Shown here one piece after another: positions 24,518-31,658 of a DNA stretch of 64,000 nt. The stretch is from positions 5,642,001 through 5,706,000 of the forward strand of contig NZ_VFPG01000001.1 of the NCBI RefSeq assembly GCF_006716565.1, given 5' to 3'. This DNA is from Nocardia bhagyanarayanae. GTDB taxonomy: Bacteria; Actinomycetota; Actinomycetes; Mycobacteriales; Mycobacteriaceae. The notes below the pieces were generated by a model. The model did no database searches, was not told the origin of the DNA, and saw nothing but the letters and a program-made list of their open reading frames with translations. The position numbers and the translations under genes were made by a program. Positions within the stretch are counted from its first letter, which is position 1. Every line of letters starts with the position of its first letter.

Positions 24518-26125
24518 TCAGGCGGATCGGTGATCGGGCGCGCGGCCCGCGATGTGGCCGGCGGCCCATCGGTAGTCGGGTTTGCCGCTCGGCGAGCGCA
24601 CGATGGCGTCGGTCACCCAGATCTGTTTGGGCACCTTGTATCCGGCCAAGTGGTCGCGGACGTGTTGTTCCAGCGCGCCGAAATCGATCGGGCCGGGTTC
24701 GGCGCCCGCGACGACAGCGGCGACCTGGTGGCCCCAGCGCTCGTGCGGCACCCCGACGACCACCGCGTCGTAGATCTGCGCGTTCGCCTTCAGCACGCCC
24801 TCGACCTCTTCGACGAACACCTTCTCGCCGCCGGTGTTGACCACCATGTTGCCGCGCCCGATCAGGGTCACCGTGCCGTCGGCCTCGGCGCGCGCCCGGT
24901 CGTCGGTCACCACGACGCGCGCGCCGTCCACCGACTTGAACAGCCGTTCGGACTTACCGGGATCCTTGTAGTACCCGAGCGGCACCGCGCCGGTCTTGGC
25001 CAGCCAGCCCTCCGCGCCGGGCGGCACCGGACGTCCGTCGTCGTCGACCACCACCGCGCCCCGACCGGTCCGCACCCTGGGGCCACGGGCGGGATCGTCG
25101 TCCTTCTGCGCGAAACCTATTCCGCCGAAACCGGTTTCCGAGGACCCAATGGAGTCGGACACCACCGCGGCGGGGAACGTCTCCAGCAGGGTGTTCTTCA
25201 TCGCCTGCGAGAGCAGCGCGGCGCCCGAGGCGATGGCCAGCAGCGAGGACGCGTCGACCGGTCGCCGCCGGTAGGCGTCGATCAGCGGCCGGGCCATGGC
25301 GTCGCCGGTGATCACCAGGACCTGCGGCCGATGCCGCGCCACCCCCGCCCAGACGGCCTCGGGGTCGAAGCGGCGCTGGAAGATCACCGCGTTGCCCGAC
25401 CACAGCGCGGTGAAGGTCGGCATCATCGCGGCGGCGTGGATCAGCGGCGGCAGCACGAACCAGGTGCTCGGGTCGCCCGCCGCGCCGATGCGCGACTGCT
25501 GGTACTCGTCGGCGACAGGTTCGCCGGTGTAGAAGTCGATGCCGCCGCCGAGTACCCGCCACATGTCCTCCTGCCGCCACATGACGCCCTTCGGCAGCCC
25601 GGTGGTGCCGCCGGTGTACATCATGAACAGGTCGTCGGGGCCGCGTGGCACGGACGGCCGCGCGGTCGGCCGATCCGCCAGCGCGCTCTCGTACGGCACC
25701 GCGTCGTCCTCGGCAGGACGCACCGTGTCGTCGTCGACGCACAGCGCGTGCCGCACGCGCGGAACCCGAGACCTGGCCGCCCGCACCGCCTCCGCGTAAC
25801 AGGCGTGGTAGACCAGCGCGTCCAGGTCGGCGTTGTCGTAGACGTAGGCGAGTTCGGCGGGGCCGTAGCGGTAGTTGATGTTGATCGGGACGGCCGCGAG
25901 TTTGAAGCAGGCGATCAACGTCTCCATGGTCTCGACGCTGTTGTGCATCTGGAAACCGACGTGCGCGCCCGCCCCGATACCCGAGGCCGCCAGGTGGTCG
26001 GCCAACCGATTGGCCCTGGCGTCGAGTTCCGCGAAGCGGACGCGCCGCTCGCCCTGGAGTACCGCGGTGCGGTCGGGCATGGCGTCGACGGCGTGCTCGA
26101 AGAGGTCGGCGAAGTTGTTGGCCAT
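24518..26125 (-). CDS. FadD19-like acyl-CoA synthetase
   Basis: A 535-residue member of the ANL adenylate-forming family. The P-loop is MMYTGGTTGLPKGVMWR, the aromatic/TE motif is SIGSSETGFGG, the hinge region is LIGRGNMVVNTGGEKVFVEEVE, and the C-terminal lysine region is RSPSGKPDYRWA. From memory these features and the length fit FadD19, which activates C26-carboxylated sterol side chains, the direct product of CYP125. It lies between the CYP125-like gene and an unknown gene in the same operon, which supports a joint role in side-chain activation. Confidence 0.87.
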   Translation of the reverse strand: MANNFADLFEHAVDAMPDRTAVLQGERRVRFAELDARANRLADHLAASGIGAGAHVGFQMHNSVETMETLIACFKLAAVPININYRYGPAELAYVYDNADLDALVYHACYAEAVRAARSRVPRVRHALCVDDDTVRPAEDDAVPYESALADRPTARPSVPRGPDDLFMMYTGGTTGLPKGVMWRQEDMWRVLGGGIDFYTGEPVADEYQQSRIGAAGDPSTWFVLPPLIHAAAMMPTFTALWSGNAVIFQRRFDPEAVWAGVARHRPQVLVITGDAMARPLIDAYRRRPVDASSLLAIASGAALLSQAMKNTLLETFPAAVVSDSIGSSETGFGGIGFAQKDDDPARGPRVRTGRGAVVVDDDGRPVPPGAEGWLAKTGAVPLGYYKDPGKSERLFKSVDGARVVVTDDRARAEADGTVTLIGRGNMVVNTGGEKVFVEEVEGVLKANAQIYDAVVVGVPHERWGHQVAAVVAGAEPGPIDFGALEQHVRDHLAGYKVPKQIWVTDAIVRSPSGKPDYRWAAGHIAGRAPDHRSA

Positions 26126-26147
26126 CTGGTGTCTCGCTCGTCGGCCG

Positions 26148-27407
26148 TCACACCACGGTGAGCGGCAAGGGTTTTCCGCGGTCGGTGAACGCGAAGTCCG
26201 CGCCGGTGCTGAATCGGGTGATGGCCACCTCGGCGGACTCGCGGAACGGTTCGTCGGCGAGTCCGAAATCGACGGTCAGCAACCCGTCGTCGCCGTCGAC
26301 GGCCGTGGCGAACCAGCGCGGATTCACCGCCCGGGCCAGCGCGTCCAGTGGCGCCAGGTGCTCGGGGTCGAGCAGCGCGGGCCACGCGCCGTCGGTGCTC
26401 GCGCCGCTGTTCCGCGGAATACGCAGGCGGACAGTGCCGTCCGCGTTGTCGACGGCGATGCCGGTGTAGGGCAACGGGTTCAGCGCCGGATGCGCTGCCA
26501 GCACGGTGGCCAGGGCGTCCGCGTCGTCACCGAGCCGCAGGCAGCGCCGGATGCGGTCCGCGGTGAGTCCGGCGATGCCGGTGAACTGTTTGCGCACGAT
26601 CGCCGTCGCGGTCGGCGCGTCGGCCTTGGCCCGCACGGCCACCAGGAAGCCGAGGGTCAGCAGATGGTGCTGGAGGCACACCTCCTCGGCCAACCGCACC
26701 AGCGCCGAATGCGAGAAGTCCGCGAAACGCAAGTCGCTCAGCAGTGGTCCCGCGTAGTCGGACCGGCCGTCGTCGGAGGGATCGATGGGCGCCAATTCCG
26801 TTCGAGCGGCGGCGGACTCGGCGACCAAGGCCGCGTTGCGCGGCACCGGCGGCGGTTCGTTGGCCGCGTCGATGGTGACCCGCCAGGCACAGACCGGCCT
26901 CCGGTCGGCGGGCCGCCGTGGCGGGCGGTGGATGGGGCGTACCCGCGCGTGCGGGTTCGTCGCCAGCGCGGTCGCGTCGAAGGTCGGGTCCTCGATGTCG
27001 TGGCACATCGACACCACGAAGTCCTCGCCCATCGGCTCGACGTCGGCCAGCGCGCCGCAGTGGTCGAGCCAGAATTCGCCGTGCTCGTGGTCGTCCACCC
27101 GGAAGCGGAAGTCCATGAACTGCGGCGGCGCGCCGATGTCGAGCTGCAACCCCTTGAAGATCGTCTCCACGCCGTCGCCCGCGAAACCGAGCGCCCGCCG
27201 CATTCTGCGGGTGTACACCGGGCTGGCCAGCCGCCACTCCTCGATGGCCACCTCCGCCATGCCGGTCCTGCCGAACGCGGCGATGGAGTGCGCCATGCCG
27301 GAACGGTCGATGAGGTGCCCGCACAACAGAAGTTCCGGCACCAGCGCGGCCAGCGTCTGCCTGGAGAACCGCGCGTAGCGGCTCGGTATCGCGCTCATCG
27401 GCGTCAC
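26148..27407 (-). CDS. Unknown protein of the sterol P450 operon (419 aa)
   Basis: Family not recognised. GTG 27407 overlaps the upstream stop in GTGA. No signal peptide or membrane helix. Notable motifs: GLQLDIGAPPQFMDFRFRV, GEFWLDHCGALADVEPMGED, VVSMCHDIEDPTFDATALA and PHARVRPIHRPPR in the first half. These hold His, Cys and Asp residues that could form a metal or catalytic site. The second half carries FADFSHSALVRLAEEVCLQH. Its location between the NTF2-like gene and the acyl-CoA synthetase indicates a sterol-related step. No homologue comes to mind from the mycobacterial CYP51 locus. Confidence 0.75.
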   Translation of the reverse strand: MTPMSAIPSRYARFSRQTLAALVPELLLCGHLIDRSGMAHSIAAFGRTGMAEVAIEEWRLASPVYTRRMRRALGFAGDGVETIFKGLQLDIGAPPQFMDFRFRVDDHEHGEFWLDHCGALADVEPMGEDFVVSMCHDIEDPTFDATALATNPHARVRPIHRPPRRPADRRPVCAWRVTIDAANEPPPVPRNAALVAESAAARTELAPIDPSDDGRSDYAGPLLSDLRFADFSHSALVRLAEEVCLQHHLLTLGFLVAVRAKADAPTATAIVRKQFTGIAGLTADRIRRCLRLGDDADALATVLAAHPALNPLPYTGIAVDNADGTVRLRIPRNSGASTDGAWPALLDPEHLAPLDALARAVNPRWFATAVDGDDGLLTVDFGLADEPFRESAEVAITRFSTGADFAFTDRGKPLPLTVV

Positions 27408-27955
27408 CACAGCGAGGCGGGCGCTTCGCCGACGCGGTACCAGCCGGGCAGCGGCGTGCCGGAGGTCGAGCGGGCGATCCGTTGCTGCATGCCGGGGGTC
27501 AGCGCGTTGTTCGTGATCATCTCCAGGAACAACGCCGAGACGTTGCCGAAGTCGAAGAAGTCGCGCTGCCAGGACCATTGGAAGTCGCCGCCGTACCGAA
27601 ACCAGCTGCCGCCGATGCCCTCCGGGCTGTACGGGCGGCCGTCGGGGCGCTGCGCGTCGGCGACCTGCTTCCAGAAGCCGATCACCGTGCCGCTGCGGTC
27701 GTCGACGACGAACTCCTGGTACGGGTAGGTCCAGCCCTCCAGGCCCGACATCTCCTGTCCCAGCGCGATATCACGGATCTCGTCGCGCCCGACCGCCATG
27801 AATTCCTGGGTCGGGCCGTAGTTCCAGCCGTAAGTCGCGTCCACGGTGTACATCTCGGCGAGCGGCTTCCAGTCGCCCTTCTCCTCGCAGCGCTGGTTCT
27901 CGACGATCCAGCGGCGGATCATCTCGTCGAGCTCGGCGCGGTCGTAAGCGGCCAT
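27404..27955 (-). CDS. NTF2/SnoaL-like protein (Rv0762c-like)
   Basis: A 183-residue protein with a cone-shaped NTF2-like pattern: an N-terminal helix (AELDEMIRRWIVENQRCEEK), WKPLAEMYTVDATYGWNYGP, FMAVGRDEIRDIALGQEM, and strands up to RDFFDFGNVSALFLEM. Proteins of this fold include ketosteroid isomerases and cyclases. In M. tuberculosis a protein of about this length (Rv0762c, from memory) follows the CYP51 ferredoxin gene, and the order is the same here. Its ATG shares one base with the ferredoxin stop, and its own stop overlaps the next start. Reaction unknown. Confidence 0.82.
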   Translation of the reverse strand: MAAYDRAELDEMIRRWIVENQRCEEKGDWKPLAEMYTVDATYGWNYGPTQEFMAVGRDEIRDIALGQEMSGLEGWTYPYQEFVVDDRSGTVIGFWKQVADAQRPDGRPYSPEGIGGSWFRYGGDFQWSWQRDFFDFGNVSALFLEMITNNALTPGMQQRIARSTSGTPLPGWYRVGEAPASLW

Positions 27956-28182
27956 CAGTGTGCACCTTTCGCGGCGTCGTCGGTCTCGCCGTCGTCGGCG
28001 AGGGAGAGGGCCCTGGTCGGGCAGTAGCGGATCGCGCTCGCGACCGCATCGCGCAGTTCCGGGTCCGGGCTCGGCTCGAGGATCTCCACCTGGCCGCGCT
28101 TGGGCACGGCGAAGACGGCGGGCGCCTCGGACTGGCAGACGGCGTGGCCCTGGCACAGGTCGAGGTCGACGGAGATCTTCAC
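27955..28182 (-). CDS. 3Fe-4S ferredoxin, CYP51 partner
   Basis: A 75-residue ferredoxin with the ligand pattern CQGHAVC and, near the end, YCPTRAL. The His in place of the second Cys is usual for actinobacterial 3Fe-4S ferredoxins that serve P450s. KRGQVEILEPSPDPE is also found, from memory, in the ferredoxin beside mycobacterial CYP51. It should carry electrons to CYP51 and perhaps the CYP125-like enzyme. GTG 28182 has GAGGGGAGG upstream. It is the first gene of a five-gene minus-strand operon. The operator at 28285 lies about 100 bases upstream. Confidence 0.92.
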   Translation of the reverse strand: MKISVDLDLCQGHAVCQSEAPAVFAVPKRGQVEILEPSPDPELRDAVASAIRYCPTRALSLADDGETDDAAKGAH

Positions 28183-28284
28183 GGCGCCCTCCCCTCGCCG
28201 GGCGCGGACACCCTGGCTGTCATCACACACCTCGATTTCGAGAACAGGTTCGCCCAGACCGTTTCGACGGATACAACCGTTGAG

Positions 28285-28310
28285 ACAGATACCTGGACAC
28301 GTGTCTGGAC
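28285..28310. promoter_or_regulatory. Operator upstream of the ferredoxin operon
   Basis: GACAGATACCTGGACACG, continuing GTGTCTGGAC, contains the palindrome GACACGTGTC (28296-28305). On the opposite strand of the CYP51 promoter the same elements occur in the same order (CAGATACCTG, then CTGGACACGTGTCTGGAC), with about 17 extra bases between. So the two opposed operons that make up the P450 cluster carry the same regulatory site, each reading into the cluster. Confidence 0.75.
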
Positions 28311-28562
28311 GGTACCACCGCCATCGGCGGCCAACAACGGTTTCGGGACAAGACGGCGCGGCGGCCGATGCGGCACATCCCCGCGACCGGCACGCCCGAT
28401 CGCTCACGGCTTCGCCTCGCGAAGGCTCGGCTCCGTCGCGCGCTGCGACGAGAAGGTCCACTGTCGAATCGGACGGCCTCGCGAGATCGGACCACTGGCC
28501 GAGACAGTTGGCCGTACAAGATCACGGCGCGTTGCCAAAACCGTTATCTCACAGCGATGTTC

Positions 28563-28604
28563 GCGCATCTGTACTTGCATCTGTATCGAACACGGACCTA
28601 CACT
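28563..28604 (+). promoter_or_regulatory. Small-gene promoter, copy 3
   Basis: CTGTACTTGCATCTG carries the -35 TTGCAT (28575-28580), and TACACT at 28599-28604 is the -10, 18 bases on. CGG precedes the -10 and CTCGG surrounds the start region, as in copy 2. The left half of the inverted repeat is weaker (CGCAT). The small gene at 28687 starts about 80 bases downstream. The remaining 28183-28562 gap contains the ferredoxin operator and nothing else recognised. Confidence 0.75.
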
Positions 28605-28686
28605 CGGCCCGAAAACAGAGGAGATTCACCGAGCCCGTGCCAGCGTTGCCACGAGGACTCCTCGCTACCGCCCGAAGGTCTTTCAC

Positions 28687-28863
28687 ATGGATCAGTCGCT
28701 ACATCGTTCCCGCCGACTCGGCGTCGCCGATATCGCCGCCGTCTACGGCACCGAGGCAGTGCACCGACGCATCGCCCAGCTGCGCGCCTGCGGGCAGCAC
28801 TACGCGGCGGTGGCGATAGAACGCGAGATCTACAGCGCCGCAATGGAAGACGGGGCGAAATAG
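28687..28863 (+). CDS. Small orphan protein C of the shared-promoter set (58 aa)
   Basis: Not recognised. ATG 28687 with GAAGG eight bases upstream. The product is basic and mostly helical by eye (RRLGVADIAAVYGTEAVHRR, RACGQHYAAVAIEREIYSAA), with one Cys and three His. The opening MDQSLHRSRRLGVADIAA resembles the N-terminus of small protein A. It has its own promoter (copy 3) and no same-strand partner nearby. A DNA- or protein-binding peptide is possible; this is a guess from size and charge. Confidence 0.65.
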   Translation: MDQSLHRSRRLGVADIAAVYGTEAVHRRIAQLRACGQHYAAVAIEREIYSAAMEDGAK

Positions 28864-29184
28864 GCTCCGGTTCCGGAGCGGACCACCCCCGGGGCGGACG
28901 ACTCGGCCGCCGCACCGGAGGCCGTCGGCGCCGCGTACCCGTTCGGCGCCGACCGGCTTCCCCTGAGCTCGAGAGCCCGAGGATTCGACACGGGCCCGCT
29001 TCACGGGTTCACCGCGCTCGCCAGCGGGGCGCGGTGACGCCAGGGCTCATCCATCGGCGCGAGCTGCCGCCGACCGTCTGATACGGCCATGCCGCCGCGG
29101 GCCGAGCTTGCCGGCGCGAGCGCCGATTCGCCGGTCACCCTTGTTCCGAGGCTCGCATTTCGGAACGATGCACAACGGTGATGC

Positions 29185-29246
29185 GATGCAACGTATCTCA
29201 CCGAACACTCGCCCCGCCCATAACCGTTTCGTATAGTGATGCAACG
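29185..29246. repeat. Direct repeat GATGCAACG upstream of the PucR-type gene
   Basis: GATGCAACG occurs at 29185-29193 and again at 29238-29246, 53 bases apart, 50-110 bases upstream of ATG 29295. TATAGT at 29232 may be a -10 next to the second copy. Possible binding sites for autoregulation. The earlier part of the 431-base gap 28864-29294 shows nothing else. Confidence 0.4.
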
Positions 29247-29294
29247 ATTCGGGCGCAGTTCTATTTCGTCCGATGTGGCACTGGAGCACTACGT

Positions 29295-30554
29295 ATGACC
29301 TTCACCGCGCTGGATCTGTCCGCCGACACGTCCGCCACGGCGCTCGAAATAGGCGGACAGCCGGCGTCGGTGCCACTGCAGAACACCGACGGAGTCGCCT
29401 CGCGCATGGTGGGGTACTTCGCGACCTGCGTCGCGCCGTGCCGCACGCTGCCGGGTGAGCAGATGCGCGGCGACGTCACCAAGGTGACGCGCTTCTGCCT
29501 CGCGCTCGCGGCCGAGATGTTCGATCGCCGGACGGTGCCCGACGACGCCCAGCTCGGCGAGGTCAGGGAAGCCGCGGCGCAGTGGGCGCGCGAGGCGGTC
29601 CCGCTCGGCACCATCCTGCGCGCCTACCACGAGGGTCTGCGCATCGCCTTCGGACTCGTCACCGAGGGCGCCAAGGCCGACGACGTGGACGAGCTGATCG
29701 TCGCGACCGATCTGATGCTCGAATTGCTCGAGGCCATCACGGCCGCGGTCTCCGACGCCTACGTCGACGAGCAGCACCTGGTCGCCCGCGAGCACCAGAC
29801 CGCGGCGCAGACGCTGGCCTCCGCCCTGCTCAGCGGTCGCGGCAGTTCCGCGCTCGCGAGACAAGCGGGCATCCCGATCGCGGAGGCGTACCAGGTGGTG
29901 GCGCTCTCGGTGCCGGAGCATCCGGACGAACGCGACCCGCGAGTGGACGCGCAGGTCGCGGCCCGCCGCAAACTACGCCGACTACAGTCCGCGCTGGCCA
30001 CCGTCTTCCGCTCGCGCGCGCTCGCCCTGCTCTCCACCAAAGGCGGCACGCTGCTCATTCCGCTCGGCGAGGAGATCCCCGCGCTCACCGCCGAACTGCT
30101 CGACACGCTCTCCGAGGGCGCCGAGGTGCCGCTCACCGCCACCGTCGTCGTCGGCGACACCGACCGAATCCCGGATTCCGCCGAGCAGGCCCACGAACTG
30201 CTGAACCTGGTCCGCGTCGGCGGCCGCGCTGCCGGCCTCTATCAGATGACCGATCTGGCCGTGGAGTACCAGCTGACCCGCGGCGGACCCGCCGCCCGCC
30301 GGATCGCCACCATCCTCGACCCGCTCGACGCGCACCCCGAACTGTTCGACACCATGCGCGCGTACCTGGGCAACGACATGAACCGGCAGCTGACCGCGCG
30401 CCAGCTGTACGTGCACCCCAACACCGTCGACTACCGGCTGCGCCGCATCGCGCAGCTGACCACCATCGACCTCGCCACCTCGGCGGGCATCTCGCAGGCG
30501 GCCATCGCCCTGCTGGCCAGGGACCTCGACCGCAGCGTCGCGCGGCGCTTGTAG
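29295..30554 (+). CDS. PucR/CdaR-type transcriptional regulator
   Basis: A 419-residue protein of the architecture common in Nocardia and mycobacteria. An N-terminal helical RsbR-like or DUF-type domain occupies about residues 30-160 (VASRMVGYFATCVAPCRTL, AREAVPLGTILRAYHEGLRI). A GGDEF-like middle domain follows. The C-terminal PucR HTH has DTMRAYLGNDMNRQLTARQL and YVHPNTVDYRLRRIAQL. ATG 29295 gives the usual length. No adjacent catabolic genes point to its inducer. Two direct repeats upstream suggest autoregulation. Confidence 0.9.
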   Translation: MTFTALDLSADTSATALEIGGQPASVPLQNTDGVASRMVGYFATCVAPCRTLPGEQMRGDVTKVTRFCLALAAEMFDRRTVPDDAQLGEVREAAAQWAREAVPLGTILRAYHEGLRIAFGLVTEGAKADDVDELIVATDLMLELLEAITAAVSDAYVDEQHLVAREHQTAAQTLASALLSGRGSSALARQAGIPIAEAYQVVALSVPEHPDERDPRVDAQVAARRKLRRLQSALATVFRSRALALLSTKGGTLLIPLGEEIPALTAELLDTLSEGAEVPLTATVVVGDTDRIPDSAEQAHELLNLVRVGGRAAGLYQMTDLAVEYQLTRGGPAARRIATILDPLDAHPELFDTMRAYLGNDMNRQLTARQLYVHPNTVDYRLRRIAQLTTIDLATSAGISQAAIALLARDLDRSVARRL

Positions 30555-30669
30555 AGCGCGGCACACGTACGCCTGGTGAATCTCGCCCGCGCAACGATGC
30601 GGATTCGTGCTGGTCACCCGCTGCCGAACTTGCGATCCTGGAACCCCGTGAGTCTGGATGGTGAAAAGT

Positions 30670-31104
30670 ATGCGAATCGCGGAGATCTTGCGCAGGAAAG
30701 GTAGCGACGTCGCCACGGTTCCGCCCGACACGACGGTGCGGAGCCTGCTGGCCACTTTGGCCGAGCACAACATCGGCGCGGTGGTGGTGTCCCCCGACGG
30801 CATGCGGATCGCGGGCATCGTCTCCGAGCGCGATGTGGTGCGCCGCCTGCACGAGCTCGGCGCGGACCTGCTGGACACGCCCGTCGCGGACATCATGACC
30901 GTGGAGGTCCGCACCTGCGTGCCCGAGGACCACGTCGACAGTTTGCGCCGGGTCATGACGGACCACCGGATCCGGCATCTGCCCGTGGTCCGGGACAACC
31001 GGCTGATCGGCATCGTCAGCATCGGCGACGTGGTCAAGAGCGCGATCTCCGAGCTCGCGACCGAACGCCAGCACCTGGTCGACTATCTCCAGGGCAGGTA
31101 CTGA
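30670..31104 (+). CDS. CBS-domain pair protein
   Basis: 144 residues consisting of two CBS motifs: MRIAEILRRKGSDVATVPPD with NIGAVVVSPDGMRIAGIVSE, and IMTVEVRTCVPED with IRHLPVVRDNRLIGIVS. Such proteins bind AMP, ATP or SAM and signal energy state. From memory they resemble stress-associated CBS proteins such as Rv2406c of mycobacteria in length and sequence. I chose ATG 30670 (MRIAEI), where the family starts; an ATG at 30658 would add four residues. Confidence 0.9.
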   Translation: MRIAEILRRKGSDVATVPPDTTVRSLLATLAEHNIGAVVVSPDGMRIAGIVSERDVVRRLHELGADLLDTPVADIMTVEVRTCVPEDHVDSLRRVMTDHRIRHLPVVRDNRLIGIVSIGDVVKSAISELATERQHLVDYLQGRY

Positions 31105-31113
31105 CCTCGCGCG

Positions 31114-31545
31114 CTAGAGCGAGGACAGGTCGCCGAGGTCCGCGGACAGCCACCGCTCGGGTCGCATGTACACCGCGACCTGCTCGCCGTATGCCTCGGC
31201 GGCCTTCAGGTAGACGTCGACCTTGTCCGGCGGCAGGTAGCGGGCGACCATCTCGCGGTGCAGTTCGTCGGTCATCGGCGTGATCCGGGTGACCGGCCCC
31301 TCTACGCTGACGTAGCGCACCGTGGGCTCGAGCCGCTGCACCATCAGGCTGAAGCGGCCTGCCTCCTTGATATACCGCATCTTCTCCGACTCCGGGCCGG
31401 TCAGTACCCACGCCTCGGCGCCGGGTGCGTACTGGTACCAGATCGGCACGTTCAGCGGACCGCGATCCCGGCCCGCCGCGACGGCCAACGCCGCGATGTG
31501 CGGCTGCGCGAGAAATTCCTGACGCTCCTCCTGGCTCAATGGCAT
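31114..31545 (-). CDS. PPOX-class flavin/F420-dependent oxidoreductase
   Basis: A 143-residue split-barrel protein of the pyridoxamine 5'-phosphate oxidase-like group: MPLSQEERQEFLAQPHIAAL, GPLNVPIWYQYAPG, FSLMVQRLEPTVRYVSVEGP and the C-terminal YMRPERWLSADLGDL. Such proteins use FMN or F420 to reduce or oxidise small substrates, and the substrate here is unknown. It is convergent with the CBS gene, ten bases apart. ATG 31545 is used. Confidence 0.88.
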   Translation of the reverse strand: MPLSQEERQEFLAQPHIAALAVAAGRDRGPLNVPIWYQYAPGAEAWVLTGPESEKMRYIKEAGRFSLMVQRLEPTVRYVSVEGPVTRITPMTDELHREMVARYLPPDKVDVYLKAAEAYGEQVAVYMRPERWLSADLGDLSSL

Positions 31546-31658
31546 GCGCTCCAGGCTAGCGCGTGAAAGGCGTTGTCCACCTGAAACCTTCGATCACCTC
31601 GGGAAAAGTGCGTATCGTTGGTTGGTGTCCAGGGCATCGGCGTGAAGGGAGCGTCACG

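Noticed and set aside
23402..26161. A 919-codon open frame on the plus strand opposite the CYP125 and ligase genes
   Set aside because: It is a shadow of the GC-rich third codon position of two well-supported genes; its product is Arg/Gly/His-rich, low in complexity and has no domain.
28100..28819. A 239-codon plus-strand frame running through the ferredoxin and small-gene promoter regions
   Set aside because: Its start lies antisense to the ferredoxin gene, it has no family features, and small gene C in another frame has a better ribosome site.
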